DNA of 64,000 bases. It comes from Vibrio rhizosphaerae. GTDB lineage: Bacteria > Pseudomonadota > Gammaproteobacteria > Enterobacterales > Vibrionaceae. The notes beneath the pieces were generated by a model. It did not search any database. It was not told the DNA's origin and was given only the letters and a program-made list of their open reading frames with translations. Positions within the stretch are counted from its first letter, which is position 1, and every line of letters starts with the position of its first letter. The stretch covers positions 3,442,365-3,506,364 of the forward strand of contig NZ_AP024903.1 of the NCBI RefSeq assembly GCF_024347095.1. Direction: 5' to 3'. Made by a program: the position numbers and the translations under genes. Positions 9,152 through 19,693 of this stretch are shown one piece after another.

Positions 9152-9345
9152 ACATTTCCTCAACCCATCAGTTAGACCACTAACTAGTTTATCTGGAACA
9201 GCAAAAAACCAATTAGATCACTAAACAATTTAATAATTACAACTATCTGTTTTTAAAGGATAAATAACCATTACCCATCCTTTAAAAGGATAATTTGATT
9301 GAAAAAAGATTTGAAATCAAATCATTTTGTGTGTTACTTTTTTTG

Positions 9346-9365
9346 TTAATTAAACGTTCAATCAA
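9346..9365 (+). promoter_or_regulatory. BetI operator of the bet operon
   Basis: The sequence TTAATTAAACGTTCAATCAA is a near-palindrome around AACGTT. It resembles the BetI site recalled from other Vibrio (TGATTG..CG..CAATCA). It ends 19 bases before the betI start, where repression by BetI and release by choline would act. The surrounding 9180-9380 stretch is AT-rich and holds no gene. Confidence 0.65.
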
Positions 9366-9383
9366 AAAAAACATGGAGTCGCT

Positions 9384-9980
9384 ATGCCTAAGGTCGGCAT
9401 GCCAGATATCCGTAAACCGCAACTCGTTCAGGCAACAATGAATGTGATCGAGCGCGTCGGGTTACACGGGGCAAGTATCTCGCTTATCAGCAAAGAAGCA
9501 GGCGTTTCCGCTGGAATCATCAATCATTATTTCGGTGGTAAACAAGGATTACTCGAAGAAACGATGCGCGCGATTTTACGTGAGCATTCTCGGGTGATTA
9601 CTGCTGCATTAAAGCAGCTGCCGCGCGATGCGCATTATGAACGGATTAATGCCATTATTGATGGCAACTTCAACGGATTCCAGACAGAAAGTGAAGTCGT
9701 TAAAACTTGGCTGGCTTTCTGGTCCTATTCGATGCACGACCCCCAGTTATACAGACTTCAGCGTGTGAATGAGAAACGCCTGATTTCACACCTTAAAATC
9801 GAATTAAAAACATTAGTCCCTCATCCTCAATCGTTATCTGTCGCCCACGGGATCGCCGCGCTCATTGATGGCATCTGGCTACGAGGCGCATTGAATCCAA
9901 GAGGGATTGATGCCGCACTCGCCAGAACCATTATTAACGATTATCTGGATAAACAAATCATATATTACAACAACTTGTAA
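9384..9980 (+). CDS. betI: BetI, choline-responsive TetR-family repressor
   Basis: The 198-aa protein begins [19 protein letters not shown], then a TetR helix-turn-helix ([37 protein letters not shown], about 29-65) matching BetI. The rest is the helical ligand-binding and dimerisation domain, with [26 protein letters not shown] typical of BetI. It represses the bet operon in the absence of choline. It is first in betI-betB-betA-choX-choW-choV, with an operator just upstream. The next gene starts 18 bases after its stop. Confidence 0.96.
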   Translation: MPKVGMPDIRKPQLVQATMNVIERVGLHGASISLISKEAGVSAGIINHYFGGKQGLLEETMRAILREHSRVITAALKQLPRDAHYERINAIIDGNFNGFQTESEVVKTWLAFWSYSMHDPQLYRLQRVNEKRLISHLKIELKTLVPHPQSLSVAHGIAALIDGIWLRGALNPRGIDAALARTIINDYLDKQIIYYNNL

Positions 9981-9997
9981 CTAGGTTAGGCCTCAAA

Positions 9998-11455
9998 ATG
10001 AAATCACTTTATATACATGGAAAGCGATGCAGCGCCACTTCCGGAAAAACATTCACTTCATTGAATCCGGCAACCGGAGAAGTGCTTGCTGAAATCGAAC
10101 AAGCCTCAACACAAGATATTCAGGATGCCGTAGAGTCTGCCAAACAAGGTTTTGCACGCTGGTCAGCTATGAGCGCCGTAGAACGCAGTCGAATTCTGCT
10201 CAAAGCCGTTGAACTTCTCCGCGAAAAGAATGATGAACTAGCCAAGCTGGAAGTGCTTGATACCGGCAAACCCCTACAAGAAGCGCTTGAAGTCGATATC
10301 GTCACCGGTGCAGATGTGATCGAATACTACGCAGGGTTGGCACCAACCTTGGTCGGTACACAACAGCCCCTGACAGACAATCAGTTTTTCTATACTCGCC
10401 AGGAGCCGCTGGGAATCTGTGCCGGTATCGGTGCCTGGAACTATCCGATTCAGATTGCCATGTGGAAATCCGCACCGGCACTTGCAGCGGGTAATGCGAT
10501 GATTTTCAAACCTTCAGAGGAAACACCATTAACCGCCCTTGAACTTGCAGAGATTTATACCAAAGCGGGTGTTCCCGACGGTGTATTCAATATTGTTCAG
10601 GGAGATGGTCAGGTCGGAGAACAACTCACATCTCACCCTGACATCGCTAAGGTCTCTTTCACCGGTGAAGTCGAAACCGGCAAAAAAGTAATGGCAAACA
10701 GCGCCCGGACCCTGAAGTCCGTCACGATGGAACTTGGTGGAAAATCACCACTGCTGATCTTTGATGATGCACCCATCGACCAAGCGGTATCAGCGGCAAT
10801 GGTCGCCAATTTCTACACGCAGGGTGAAGTCTGTACCAATGGTACACGCGTCTTTGTTCATGAGTCGATCTACGATGATTTTTTAACACAGCTGAAAACC
10901 CGTACAGAGCAATTGATCATCGGCAATCCAATGGATATGGCAACTCAGGTCGGCGCATTGATTTCCAAAAAACATTGTCATCAGGTGATGGCCGCTATTG
11001 ATGAAGCCCGTAACCATGGCGCGAAGCTCCTGACCGGTGGTTTCCAAGTCACAGAGAACGGTTTAGATAAAGGTAACTTTGTTGCCCCAACCGTCTTCTA
11101 TGACTGTGATGAAAGCATGGCACTGGTTCAGCATGAAATCTTCGGCCCGGTTATGGCGGTGATGAAATTCTCAGATGAGGACGATGTAATTCAACGAGCG
11201 AATGATACCTCTTATGGGCTCGCAGCCGGGGTATTCACTCGGGATATTTCACGCGCTCACCGCATTATTCATCAGCTTCAGGCTGGTATCTGCTGGATCA
11301 ACACCTGGGGCAACTCACCGGCGGAAATGCCTGTCGGTGGATACAAAAACTCTGGAATTGGTCGCGAGAATGGCCTTGAGACACTGACTCACTACACACA
11401 AACCAAAAGTGTCTTTATCGAGTTAGGAAACTTTGAAAGCCCTTACCCGTACTAG
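9998..11455 (+). CDS. betB: Betaine aldehyde dehydrogenase
   Basis: BetB oxidises betaine aldehyde to glycine betaine with NAD(P)+, the second step of osmoprotectant synthesis. The 485-aa aldehyde dehydrogenase has the cofactor-binding segment [20 protein letters not shown] (about 142-161), the general base Glu in [16 protein letters not shown], and the catalytic Cys in [16 protein letters not shown] (about 280). Length is as in E. coli BetB (490). The stop precedes the betA start by 10 bases, where the betA ribosome site lies. It is cytoplasmic. Confidence 0.97.
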   Translation: MKSLYIHGKRCSATSGKTFTSLNPATGEVLAEIEQASTQDIQDAVESAKQGFARWSAMSAVERSRILLKAVELLREKNDELAKLEVLDTGKPLQEALEVDIVTGADVIEYYAGLAPTLVGTQQPLTDNQFFYTRQEPLGICAGIGAWNYPIQIAMWKSAPALAAGNAMIFKPSEETPLTALELAEIYTKAGVPDGVFNIVQGDGQVGEQLTSHPDIAKVSFTGEVETGKKVMANSARTLKSVTMELGGKSPLLIFDDAPIDQAVSAAMVANFYTQGEVCTNGTRVFVHESIYDDFLTQLKTRTEQLIIGNPMDMATQVGALISKKHCHQVMAAIDEARNHGAKLLTGGFQVTENGLDKGNFVAPTVFYDCDESMALVQHEIFGPVMAVMKFSDEDDVIQRANDTSYGLAAGVFTRDISRAHRIIHQLQAGICWINTWGNSPAEMPVGGYKNSGIGRENGLETLTHYTQTKSVFIELGNFESPYPY

Positions 11456-11465
11456 GAGCCAACAG

Positions 11466-13169
11466 ATGAAACAGCAGTTTGATTATATCGTTGTCGGAGC
11501 CGGATCTGCCGGATGCATACTGGCAGATCGATTAACAGAATCAGGAGAGCATAATGTCCTGCTTCTCGAAGCGGGAGGCAGCGACAAAAGTATCTTCATT
11601 CAAATGCCAACAGCACTCTCCTATCCGATGAATACGCCCAAATATGCGTGGCAGTTTGAAACCGTTCCGGAAAAAGGATTGGATGGCCGCCAGCTTCATT
11701 GTCCTCGCGGTAAAGTCCTCGGTGGCAGCTCGTCGATTAACGGGATGGTTTACGTACGTGGCCATGCCTGTGACTTCGATGAATGGGAATCTCACGGGGC
11801 AACCGGCTGGAATTACGCCAATTGCCTGCCCTACTTCAGACGTGCCGAATCTTGGTCAGGCGGTGAAGATCGGTACCGTGGCCAAGACGGTCCGGTTGCA
11901 ACGTGTAACGGCAACGAAATGAAGCTCAACCCGCTCTATACTGCATTTATTCAGGCCGGTGTCGAAGCAGGTTACCCAGAAACCATTGACTATAACGGCT
12001 ACCAGCAGGAAGGCTTCGGCCCGATGCATATGACCGTTGATCACGGTGTCCGGGCCTCAACCGCCAATGCTTATCTGAAGCGCGCATTAAAGCGCTCAAA
12101 TCTGACCTTGTTAAAGCATGTTGTCGCAAGAAAGATCTTGCTTGACGGTAAAAAAGCAATCGGCGTTGAATTTGAGCATCAAGGCTCCGTCAAATCTGCT
12201 TATGCAAATGCAGAAGTGATTTCATCTGCCGGATCGGTCGGTTCGGTACAACTTCTCCAATGTTCAGGAATCGGTCCAAGAGCCGTCCTAGAGGCCGCTG
12301 GTGTTGAAGTCAATCATGAACTGGCCGGAGTGGGTGAAAACCTTCAGGATCACCTTGAAGTCTATTTTCAGTATCAATGTAAACAACCTATCACGCTCAA
12401 TAGTAAATTAGGGCTGATCAGTAAAGGGTTGATTGGGACGCAATGGATTCTTACGCATACAGGACTCGGAGCAACCAACCATTTTGAATCCTGTGCCTTT
12501 ATTCGTTCCAGAGCCGGACTGAAATGGCCGAATATCCAGTATCACTTTCTTCCTGCGGCGATGCGTTATGACGGTCAGGCTGCTTTTTCCGGGCACGGCT
12601 TTCAGGTGCATGTAGGCCCGAACAAGCCAGAGAGTCGCGGTACTATCCGGATTACTTCAGCGGATCCACATGTAAAACCAGAAATTACATTTAATTATCT
12701 GTCGACAGAACAAGACCGACAGGACTGGCGTGACTGTATCCGCCTGACCCGGGAGATTATGTCTCAGCCAGCATTAGCTGCGTATCGTGGTGATGAAATC
12801 CAGCCCGGTATTGATGTTGAAAGTGATGATGCAATTGATCAATGGGTCAGAGCAAATGTTGAAAGCGCTTATCACCCATCCTGTTCCTGCAAAATGGGCA
12901 GTATTGATGATCCCATGGCGGTCGTCGATACACAGTGCAAAGTCATCGGTATTGATCAGTTACGTATCGTTGATTCTTCCATTTTCCCGACAATTACCAA
13001 CGGTAACTTAAATGCTCCCACCATGATGGTGGCAGAACGAGCTGCCGATTTCATTTTAGGCAAAACCCCGCTTCCCGGCTCTGACGCACCAGTATGGATT
13101 GCGAAAGACTGGCAAACAGAACAACGGACGACTCAGCCTCAACTCGCTTCTGTATCCGTACAGAAATGA
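11466..13169 (+). CDS. betA: Choline dehydrogenase
   Basis: BetA is a membrane-associated GMC-family flavoenzyme that oxidises choline to betaine aldehyde. The 567-aa protein starts [20 protein letters not shown] with the FAD dinucleotide motif (GAGSAG, about 12-17). GMC signatures are [18 protein letters not shown] (about 78-95) and [17 protein letters not shown] (about 254-270). The catalytic His-Asn region near the C-terminus is PSCSCKMG followed by [19 protein letters not shown] chose the Met at 11466 because an AGGAG site sits 9 bases upstream; the longer ORF overlaps betB. Confidence 0.97.
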   Translation: MKQQFDYIVVGAGSAGCILADRLTESGEHNVLLLEAGGSDKSIFIQMPTALSYPMNTPKYAWQFETVPEKGLDGRQLHCPRGKVLGGSSSINGMVYVRGHACDFDEWESHGATGWNYANCLPYFRRAESWSGGEDRYRGQDGPVATCNGNEMKLNPLYTAFIQAGVEAGYPETIDYNGYQQEGFGPMHMTVDHGVRASTANAYLKRALKRSNLTLLKHVVARKILLDGKKAIGVEFEHQGSVKSAYANAEVISSAGSVGSVQLLQCSGIGPRAVLEAAGVEVNHELAGVGENLQDHLEVYFQYQCKQPITLNSKLGLISKGLIGTQWILTHTGLGATNHFESCAFIRSRAGLKWPNIQYHFLPAAMRYDGQAAFSGHGFQVHVGPNKPESRGTIRITSADPHVKPEITFNYLSTEQDRQDWRDCIRLTREIMSQPALAAYRGDEIQPGIDVESDDAIDQWVRANVESAYHPSCSCKMGSIDDPMAVVDTQCKVIGIDQLRIVDSSIFPTITNGNLNAPTMMVAERAADFILGKTPLPGSDAPVWIAKDWQTEQRTTQPQLASVSVQK

Positions 13170-13194
13170 AATGATGAACAAAAAGGAAATAACT

Positions 13195-14151
13195 ATGAAT
13201 TTCAGAAAATGGCCTCTTATAACGAAAATTGCAGCACTTAGCTTCGGCCTATCTTGTGCTTCGCAAAGCTATGCTGCAGAGACTTGTGATACTGTCCATT
13301 TTTCCGATGTGGGATGGACAGATATCACCTCAACAACAGCAGTCACGACTGAGGTATTGCATGGTCTGGGCTATCAGACCAAAACTGACCTGCTCTCTGT
13401 TCCTGTCACGTATTCTTCGATGGCCAGTGGCAACATTGATGTCTTTCTCGGTAACTGGATGCCAACCATGGAAGGCGACATCAAGAAATACCTGTCGAAT
13501 GGCAGTGTCGAGCAGCTTCGAGTCAACTTAAGTGGTGCCAAATATACCCTTGCCGTTCCTCAATATGTCTATGACGCAGGCGTACACAGCTTTGCTGATA
13601 TTGCAAAATATGCGGATAAATTCAGAGACCGCATTTATGGTATTGAACCCGGTAATGATGGTAACCGACTCATTCAACAGATGATCGATACCAATGCATT
13701 TCAGTTGAAAGACTTTGATCTGGTTGAATCCAGTGAAGCCGGCATGATCTCACAAGTGTCGCGGGCGATTCGTCGTCATCAATGGATTGTCTTTCTCGGC
13801 TGGGCTCCACATCCAATGAATGCGAACTTCAAAATGGCTTATCTCTCCGGTGGCGACGACTATTTCGGGCCGAACTATGGGGGAGCGACCATCTATACCA
13901 ACGTTCGTAAGGGATATACATCAGAATGTCCGAATGTCGGTAAGTTCCTGAAAAATCTACAGTTCACTCTGCCAATGGAAAACCGGGTCATGGACGATAT
14001 CCTCAACCAGAACATGAAGCCTCAACAAGCGGCAAAATCTTGGTTGAAATCAAATTTAGATGTTTTAGATCAATGGCTTGAAGGTGTAACCACGGTGGAT
14101 GGCAAACCCGGTAAAGCGGCGGTCGTTCAATATTTAAATTCTAATTCATAA
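13195..14151 (+). CDS. choX: Choline/betaine ABC transporter, periplasmic substrate-binding protein
   Basis: The 318-aa protein has a Sec signal peptide (MNFRKWPLITKIAALSF..., cleavage near SYAAE, residue 24) and the OpuAC fold. Ligand contacts typical of the ChoX/ProX class are visible in HFSDVGWTDI, FLGNWMP, EPGNDGNRL and FLGWAPHPMN, where aromatic residues cage the quaternary ammonium. Vibrio literature often calls the trio proXWV. The start at 13195 has an AAGGA site; upstream ATGs in frame lie within or near the end of betA. It follows betA by 25 bases in the same operon, supplying choline for oxidation. Confidence 0.93.
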   Translation: MNFRKWPLITKIAALSFGLSCASQSYAAETCDTVHFSDVGWTDITSTTAVTTEVLHGLGYQTKTDLLSVPVTYSSMASGNIDVFLGNWMPTMEGDIKKYLSNGSVEQLRVNLSGAKYTLAVPQYVYDAGVHSFADIAKYADKFRDRIYGIEPGNDGNRLIQQMIDTNAFQLKDFDLVESSEAGMISQVSRAIRRHQWIVFLGWAPHPMNANFKMAYLSGGDDYFGPNYGGATIYTNVRKGYTSECPNVGKFLKNLQFTLPMENRVMDDILNQNMKPQQAAKSWLKSNLDVLDQWLEGVTTVDGKPGKAAVVQYLNSNS

Positions 14152-14217
14152 CCTATCCATTCATACAATACTCAATGACCGGTGCAGTTGAATCTGCACC
14201 GGTGAAGGTAAAATATT

Positions 14218-15066
14218 GTGAATAATTATATTACAGATTATAAAATTCCACTCGGTCAATGGATCGAGTCATTCGTAGACTGGCTCACAATTCATGCGTC
14301 CGGTTTTTTTGATGCGATTTCGTATTCTCTTGAAACTGTGATTATGTTTCTGGTCGATTTTTTCCAATCCATGCCACCGTTTCTTCCTATTTTACTCACG
14401 GCTGCATTAGCTTGGTGGCTTCATCGCCGGATATCTTTGGTGATTTTTATTGTCGCCTCTCTCTTGCTCATTCTGAACCTCGGATACTGGAAAGAAATGC
14501 TGGAAACCTTCGTGCTGGTCTTTTCCGCAACCGGAATTTCAGTCTTAATCGGTGTTCCAATCGGCATTATGGCGGCCCATCGCCCTTGGTTATATACCGT
14601 CATTCGCCCTATTTTAGATCTGATGCAAACGGTTCCGACATTTGTTTACTTAATCCCGACCCTCGTTTTATTCGGACTTGGTGTGGTTCCCGGCTTAATC
14701 TCGACAATCATTTTTGCCATTGCTTCACCGATTCGTCTGACCTATCTGGGAATCGTCCGGGTTCCGGAAGAACTGGTTGAAGCCGGCAGAGCATTTGGTG
14801 CCAGCAATATGAAGCTGCTGTTTAAAGTCGAATTACCGGCAGCAATGGCCAGCATTATGGCCGGTGTGACGCAGTGCATCATGTTATCCCTTTCGATGGT
14901 TGTCATTGCCGCATTGGTTGGTGCCGACGGTCTGGGTAAACCTGTTGTCCGCGCCTTGAATACCGTGAATATCTCGCAAGGATTTGAAGCTGGCCTAGCC
15001 ATTGTATTGGTTGCCATCATCCTTGATCGACTGTGCAAAACACCGAATCAGACCAAGGAGCAATAA
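14218..15066 (+). CDS. choW: Choline/betaine ABC transporter permease
   Basis: The 282-aa inner-membrane permease has about six or seven helices and the EAA loop EELVEAGRAFGASNMKLLFKVELPAAMASIMAGV (about 180-215) that docks on the ATPase. Other ProW/ChoW phrases are LDLMQTVPTFVYLIP and QGFEAGLAIVLVAIILDR. Translation starts at GTG with an AAGGT site about 8 bases upstream. The stop is one base before the choV start, so translation is coupled. The 66-base gap after choX contains a short inverted repeat (GACCGGTGCAG with CTGCACCGGTG) that may stabilise the choX message. Confidence 0.94.
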   Translation: MNNYITDYKIPLGQWIESFVDWLTIHASGFFDAISYSLETVIMFLVDFFQSMPPFLPILLTAALAWWLHRRISLVIFIVASLLLILNLGYWKEMLETFVLVFSATGISVLIGVPIGIMAAHRPWLYTVIRPILDLMQTVPTFVYLIPTLVLFGLGVVPGLISTIIFAIASPIRLTYLGIVRVPEELVEAGRAFGASNMKLLFKVELPAAMASIMAGVTQCIMLSLSMVVIAALVGADGLGKPVVRALNTVNISQGFEAGLAIVLVAIILDRLCKTPNQTKEQ

Positions 15067-15067
15067 G

Positions 15068-16282
15068 ATGAATCATTTTTTTAAACATCATAAAGCAACC
15101 GATGCGATTACGATTGAAAACTTGGATGTCGTTTTTGGCCGACAACCTAAAAAGGCAACCACCCTCCTCGATCAAGGTAAAACGCGTCAGGAAATAATTG
15201 ATGAAACCGGATTAGTCGTCGGCGTGAATAACGTCAGCCTCAAGGTAAAAGAAGGTGAAATCTGTGTATTAATGGGTTTATCCGGCTCAGGTAAATCGAG
15301 TTTACTCCGCGCTGTTAACGGACTCAATCAAGTCACCCGAGGCTCTCTGAAAGTCAAGCACGGTGAAGATTTCGTTGATGTCGCCAACTGTAACAGTGAA
15401 ACATTACGTAACCTGCGGACTCAGCGTGTGTCGATGGTATTCCAAAAATTTGCTCTGATGCCATGGCTATCCGTACTCGATAACGTCGCCTTTGGTCTCG
15501 AAATGCAAGGGATTTCCAAAAAAGAGCGCCGTAAACATGCGCGTGAACAATTGGAAATGGTCGGCCTGGCAGAATGGGAACACAAGTTTCCCCATGAGCT
15601 CTCTGGTGGGATGCAGCAACGTGTTGGTCTTGCTCGTGCTTTTGCTATGGATAGTGATATTTTATTAATGGACGAGCCTTTCTCTGCGCTTGATCCACTG
15701 ATTCGAACTCAGCTTCAGGATGAATTACTGACCTTACAGAAAAAATTAAATAAAACGATTCTGTTTGTCAGCCATGATTTAGATGAGGCATTAAAAATTG
15801 GTAATCGTATTGCGATTATGGAATCCGGGGAACTGATTCAACACAGCCGTCCGGAAGAGATCGTACTGCAACCTAAAACCGATTATGTCCGTGAATTTGT
15901 TGCCCATACGAATCCATTGAATGTCCTGAAGGGACGCTCTCTGATGAAGCCAATTAAAGAACTAACGCAACAGTCAGGACGCTGGCAGATCTGCCAACAA
16001 AGTGATTTATGGCTGGAGAATAAAAACGGAAGACTAGTCGCTCAAGGTCCAGAATCGATTAAGACGGTCAAATGGGATAAGAGCCTTGATATTAGCTCAT
16101 TGAATAAGCACACCATTATCCTGGCGTCACCGGATATAGAGATGCGTGATGCGATTGAAATTCGCTACCATACCGGTCATCCGATTATTTTAGTCGAGAA
16201 TAATAAGCTGGTTGGCATTCTCAACGATGATAACTTCTATCATGCCCTACTGGGTAAATACAATGAGTCAAAAGCAGCATAA
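15068..16282 (+). CDS. choV: Choline/betaine ABC transporter ATP-binding protein
   Basis: The 404-aa ATPase shows Walker A GLSGSGKSSLLR (about 69-80), Q-loop VFQKFALMPWLSV, signature LSGGMQQRVGLARA (about 179-192), Walker B ILLMDEPFSALD, and the H-loop FVSHDLDEA. Two C-terminal CBS-like modules (about 275-400) are typical of ProV/ChoV and serve osmotic gating in relatives. An N-terminal extension (KKATTLLDQGKTRQEIIDETG) is characteristic of this family. It is last in the operon. An AAGGAG site overlaps the end of choW, and a terminator follows about 65 bases later. Confidence 0.95.
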   Translation: MNHFFKHHKATDAITIENLDVVFGRQPKKATTLLDQGKTRQEIIDETGLVVGVNNVSLKVKEGEICVLMGLSGSGKSSLLRAVNGLNQVTRGSLKVKHGEDFVDVANCNSETLRNLRTQRVSMVFQKFALMPWLSVLDNVAFGLEMQGISKKERRKHAREQLEMVGLAEWEHKFPHELSGGMQQRVGLARAFAMDSDILLMDEPFSALDPLIRTQLQDELLTLQKKLNKTILFVSHDLDEALKIGNRIAIMESGELIQHSRPEEIVLQPKTDYVREFVAHTNPLNVLKGRSLMKPIKELTQQSGRWQICQQSDLWLENKNGRLVAQGPESIKTVKWDKSLDISSLNKHTIILASPDIEMRDAIEIRYHTGHPIILVENNKLVGILNDDNFYHALLGKYNESKAA

Positions 16283-16348
16283 GCCTGATATGTTTTAATG
16301 CTGCCGAACTAAAACCAAACTGACTAAAAAGTTGTCGAACTGAAAACG

Positions 16349-16404
16349 AAAAGAAGAAAAGAAGGTTTCACTTAAACAATGATTGAGCCTTCTCTTCTTC
16401 TTTT
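16349..16404 (+). terminator. Terminator of the bet-cho operon
   Basis: A 17-bp stem with one mismatch (16349-16365 with 16388-16404) brings AAAAGAAG...AAGG against CCTTCT...CTTTT, and the right arm runs into T-rich sequence. The rest of 16283-16620 is low-complexity TC-rich DNA with no supported gene. Confidence 0.7.
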
Positions 16405-16620
16405 TATCTTTTTCTCTTCCTATTTCTTTCTATACCTTTTCGTACAAGTCGTACACGTACAATTTTCATTCCTTTTTCAGCTTTTCAGCACGCCTACGAC
16501 AAACGAGCTTCAAAACTCAGCCCAACTATAAAAATTCAACCCAACTAATTGGGTGTATGATTGAACAACGAAAAATAGAATAACGGAAAGTGATCGCCGA
16601 CATAAGAAATAAGCCATAGA

Positions 16621-16636
16621 TGTTTCACGTGAAACA
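16621..16636. other. parS: parS centromere site (ParB-binding)
   Basis: TGTTTCACGTGAAACA is the exact 16-bp palindromic parS consensus. It directly abuts the stop codon of thiH. With parAB at 48.5-50.2 kb and oriC near 53 kb, it is a functional chromosome-partition site in all likelihood, about 36 kb from the origin. Confidence 0.95.
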
Positions 16637-17749
16637 TTATCCAGAAAAAATAGCATGCCAGTCATGCCATATCGGTTCTAATCCTCTATGTATCACCGCT
16701 TGCACGACTTCTTCCACCGATCGGTCATCACTCACACTAAACTGCTCTAACGCTGAAGTATGATCGGCATATCCTCCCGGTTGTGTCTTCGAGCCGGCAG
16801 AGATAGCTGTAATACCGAGCGGCACCACATTATCTCTGAAGTTCGGCGATTCACGGGTCGAAAGTGATAATTCAACTTCAGGGTCAAATAGACGAAATGC
16901 ACAAATCGTTTGTACCAGTTGTCGATCAGTCATGACCGAGACCGGCTCAACACCACCAGCACAGGGCCGTAAGCGAGGAAAAGAAATTGAATAGCGAGAC
17001 TGCCAATATGTTTTTTCCAGATAGGCAAGATGCAGAGCAACGTGAAAAATATCCGTTCGCCAGTCATCCAGCCCAATCAACGCCCCCAACCCGATCTTAT
17101 CGATACCGGCTTTACCCAGCCGATCCGGTGTTAATAAACGATATTCAAAATCGGTTTTGTTGCCACGTAAATGATGCTGTGCATAGGTTGAAGGGTGATA
17201 GGTCTCCTGATAAACCATGACACCATCTAGCCCCAATGCTTTTAACCGTACGTATGCAGACTCATCCAGTGGCTGAACTTCCATGGCAACATAATTAAAA
17301 TGACGTTTAATCAACGGGACCACTTGCTCAAAATAGGATAGACCCACTTTCGTTTCATGCTCACCGGTCACCAATAAAATATTGTCATACTTCATTTGCT
17401 TAATTGCAGCAATTTCAGTCTCGATATCCTGATGGTTAAGGATTTTTCGTTTCAGCCGGTTCTCCATTGAAAAACCGCAATAGGTACACGAATTCGAACA
17501 CAGATTGGAGAGATACAGTGGAATATAAAATCCCACTGTATTGCCAAACCGTTTCCGAGTCAGCGCCATCGATTGGCGGGCCATTTGCTCAAGGAAAGGT
17601 TCAGCTGCCGGAGAAATCAGCGCCTTAAAGTCCTCCAATGACCGCTTGGTTTTCCTCAATGCACGCACCACATCGGCTGATGTTTTGCTGTACAACGAAA
17701 GACGTACATCATCCCAATCGAATTGGTGGAAAACATCCAGAAAGCTCAT
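16637..17749 (-). CDS. thiH: 2-iminoacetate synthase (thiazole biosynthesis)
   Basis: ThiH is a radical-SAM enzyme that cleaves tyrosine to dehydroglycine and p-cresol, feeding the thiazole ring. The 370-aa protein has the CSNSCTYCGF cluster motif (CxxxCxxC, about 83-92), then VTGEHETKVGLSYFEQ, YQETYHPSTYAQHH and SFPRLRPC, all ThiH hallmarks. Its start lies one base after the thiG stop region in the leftward operon thiC-E-F-S-G-H. There is no thiO, so this is the anaerobic-type route. A parS site follows the stop with no gap. Confidence 0.96.
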   Translation of the reverse strand: MSFLDVFHQFDWDDVRLSLYSKTSADVVRALRKTKRSLEDFKALISPAAEPFLEQMARQSMALTRKRFGNTVGFYIPLYLSNLCSNSCTYCGFSMENRLKRKILNHQDIETEIAAIKQMKYDNILLVTGEHETKVGLSYFEQVVPLIKRHFNYVAMEVQPLDESAYVRLKALGLDGVMVYQETYHPSTYAQHHLRGNKTDFEYRLLTPDRLGKAGIDKIGLGALIGLDDWRTDIFHVALHLAYLEKTYWQSRYSISFPRLRPCAGGVEPVSVMTDRQLVQTICAFRLFDPEVELSLSTRESPNFRDNVVPLGITAISAGSKTQPGGYADHTSALEQFSVSDDRSVEEVVQAVIHRGLEPIWHDWHAIFSG

Positions 17750-17750
17750 C

Positions 17751-18551
17751 TCATATCTCCCCTAAAAATTGAGTCAACGGACTGGTTCCCACCGCATGAA
17801 AAGATTCAACGCCACCACCGGCTTCATAGGCCATCCGCCCCGATTCAACGGCAAACTTGAAAGCTTTGGCCATCATCAACGGATCGGCAGCACTGGCAAT
17901 CGCGGTATTAATTAATACCGCATCAGCTCCGATTTCCATTGCCTGAGCAGCATGTGATGGCAGGCCAATGCCAGCGTCCACCACCACCGGCACATTGGCT
18001 TGTTCAATGATGATTTCCAGAAAAGATTTGGCAACTAACCCCTGATTTGAACCAATCGGTGCACCAAGTGGCATCACCGCAGCACAGCCAATTTCTTCAA
18101 GACGTTTACACAAAACAGGATCAGCATGGCAATAAGGCAGAACCGTAAACCCATCGTTCACCAGTTGTTCGGCGGCATGCAATGTCTCAATCGGGTCCGG
18201 CAGTAAATATTTAGGGTCCGGGTGAATCTCGAGTTTGATCCAATGAGTTTCCAGTGCTTCTCGGGTTAAGTGCGCAGCGAATATGGCCTCTTTTGCAGTC
18301 TTTGCCCCGGAAGTATTGGGCAAAAAGTGTATGTTTAATGCTTGTAATGGCAACAAAATATTGTCATTTGAATTTTGCAGATCGAGCCGTTTCAGTGCCA
18401 TCGTCGTCATTTCTGAACCCGAAGCTTGAATGGCTTTCACCATCATCTCAGCACTGGCAAATTTACCAGTACCGGTAAAGAGACGGGATTCAAATATCCT
18501 GTCAGCAATTTTGAGGGGTGTCTTCTCTGTTGTAGATATTGCTGTTTTCAT
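17751..18551 (-). CDS. thiG: Thiazole synthase
   Basis: ThiG condenses deoxyxylulose phosphate, dehydroglycine and ThiS-thiocarboxylate into the thiazole phosphate. The 266-aa TIM-barrel protein carries FTGTGKF, the Schiff-base lysine region ([17 protein letters not shown]), [24 protein letters not shown] (phosphate site) and [16 protein letters not shown] start it at MKTAIST, 4 bases after the thiS stop, because GGAGGT lies 6-8 bases upstream. The longer ORF would overlap thiS by about 50 bases. Confidence 0.95.
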   Translation of the reverse strand: MKTAISTTEKTPLKIADRIFESRLFTGTGKFASAEMMVKAIQASGSEMTTMALKRLDLQNSNDNILLPLQALNIHFLPNTSGAKTAKEAIFAAHLTREALETHWIKLEIHPDPKYLLPDPIETLHAAEQLVNDGFTVLPYCHADPVLCKRLEEIGCAAVMPLGAPIGSNQGLVAKSFLEIIIEQANVPVVVDAGIGLPSHAAQAMEIGADAVLINTAIASAADPLMMAKAFKFAVESGRMAYEAGGGVESFHAVGTSPLTQFLGEI

Positions 18552-18555
18552 CAAT

Positions 18556-18762
18556 TTAACCTCCGGCGATGACCTGAAAGAGCGAAATCTGATCACCGTC
18601 ATTAAGCATCACCTGTGACCATCGGCTGTTAGCGATCACTTGCTCATTCAGTGCAAAAACACACCCTTGTTCAGGTAAATGAAGCTGGCTGATCACTTGT
18701 GCTAACGTAATACCAGCAGGAAATGTATAAATGGTTTCATTCAGTATGATCTGGATATTCAT
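18556..18762 (-). CDS. thiS: ThiS, sulfur-carrier protein
   Basis: This is a 68-aa ubiquitin-fold sulfur carrier. It begins [17 protein letters not shown] and ends VIAGG; the C-terminal Gly-Gly is the site adenylated by ThiF and thiocarboxylated. The start at 18762 has AAGGA 8 bases upstream and lies one base after the thiF stop, so the genes are coupled. Longer upstream starts would overlap thiF and add non-family residues. Confidence 0.95.
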   Translation of the reverse strand: MNIQIILNETIYTFPAGITLAQVISQLHLPEQGCVFALNEQVIANSRWSQVMLNDGDQISLFQVIAGG

Positions 18763-18763
18763 G

Positions 18764-19693
18764 TCATCCATCCTTCTGACGAGAACTGTTATCCTGTGCA
18801 TCAACCGAGTGGCGGCAGACGGGACAGTGCAGATCTTTTTCATAGCGCAACGACGTCAGCTGCATCCTTCGACCATCAAAATGGAAAAATTCAGCCATAT
18901 TGCCATTCGGGGTCACTTGGTCATTTGCCTGTAAAGGCCGCGAATTTGAAGATGGCATTCGGGCACACGGGTGGGTCGTTAAAGATGAGTTCGGGTCGAT
19001 ATTCCGGAGTAATTCTTGAATCACTTGCAGAGCCTGTAGCGATGCCATCGTTCCGACAACCGGTCCAAGCACCCCGGCATCTTGACACCGTCGAGCAGAA
19101 AGCTCTGCTGTTTCCCCTACTAAGCAGCGATAGCAAGGTGAATCACGCAAGAAACGATGCACGGATAATTGCCCGTTCCACCCGATCGCAGAGGCAGTAA
19201 CAAGCACCGTTTTCTGCTGATAACAGATACGGTTGATTTGATGACGGGTCGGAAAGTTGTCACTACAATCAACCACAACATCCGCCAGCATGATCTCCAG
19301 TTGTAGCTGCGCATCCCTCTCTTTATTTTTATTATCTTTATCGCTTTTTTTAGCTTCACCGATGGTATTTTTATCGATAGTACGCACCCGGCAGTTATGA
19401 TTGAGTGCTCGAAGTTGGTTGGCCAGCGCATGTACTTTTTGCGTTCCGATATCAGATTCCCGGTAAGCAATTTGCCGGTGCAGATTGCTGATCTCAACAG
19501 CATCATGATCCACCAAAACGATCGAGCCGATTCCGGCACCGACCAAGAACAATGAAACCGTCGTCCCCAATCCACCACAACCAACGATTAGCACATGCTT
19601 TTTACTCAATTCACATTGGCCAGTTTCTCCGATGTCTGGCAAAGCAATCTGCCGCTGATAGCGGAGAAATATATCATCATCGAGTAATGACAT
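18764..19693 (-). CDS. thiF: ThiS adenylyltransferase
   Basis: ThiF activates the ThiS C-terminus with ATP, in an E1-like reaction. The 309-aa length exceeds the usual 250. The protein begins [18 protein letters not shown] and carries the ATP-binding motif [20 protein letters not shown] (about 34-53), [16 protein letters not shown], and [13 protein letters not shown]. CVxGE-like CYRCLVGE is seen at about 190. The C-terminal extension contains CPVCRHSV, which pairs with CYRC as a probable zinc site. The insert [13 protein letters not shown] (about 115-127) is a charged loop not usual in the family. Its start overlaps the end of thiE by 17 bases. Confidence 0.94.
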   Translation of the reverse strand: MSLLDDDIFLRYQRQIALPDIGETGQCELSKKHVLIVGCGGLGTTVSLFLVGAGIGSIVLVDHDAVEISNLHRQIAYRESDIGTQKVHALANQLRALNHNCRVRTIDKNTIGEAKKSDKDNKNKERDAQLQLEIMLADVVVDCSDNFPTRHQINRICYQQKTVLVTASAIGWNGQLSVHRFLRDSPCYRCLVGETAELSARRCQDAGVLGPVVGTMASLQALQVIQELLRNIDPNSSLTTHPCARMPSSNSRPLQANDQVTPNGNMAEFFHFDGRRMQLTSLRYEKDLHCPVCRHSVDAQDNSSRQKDG

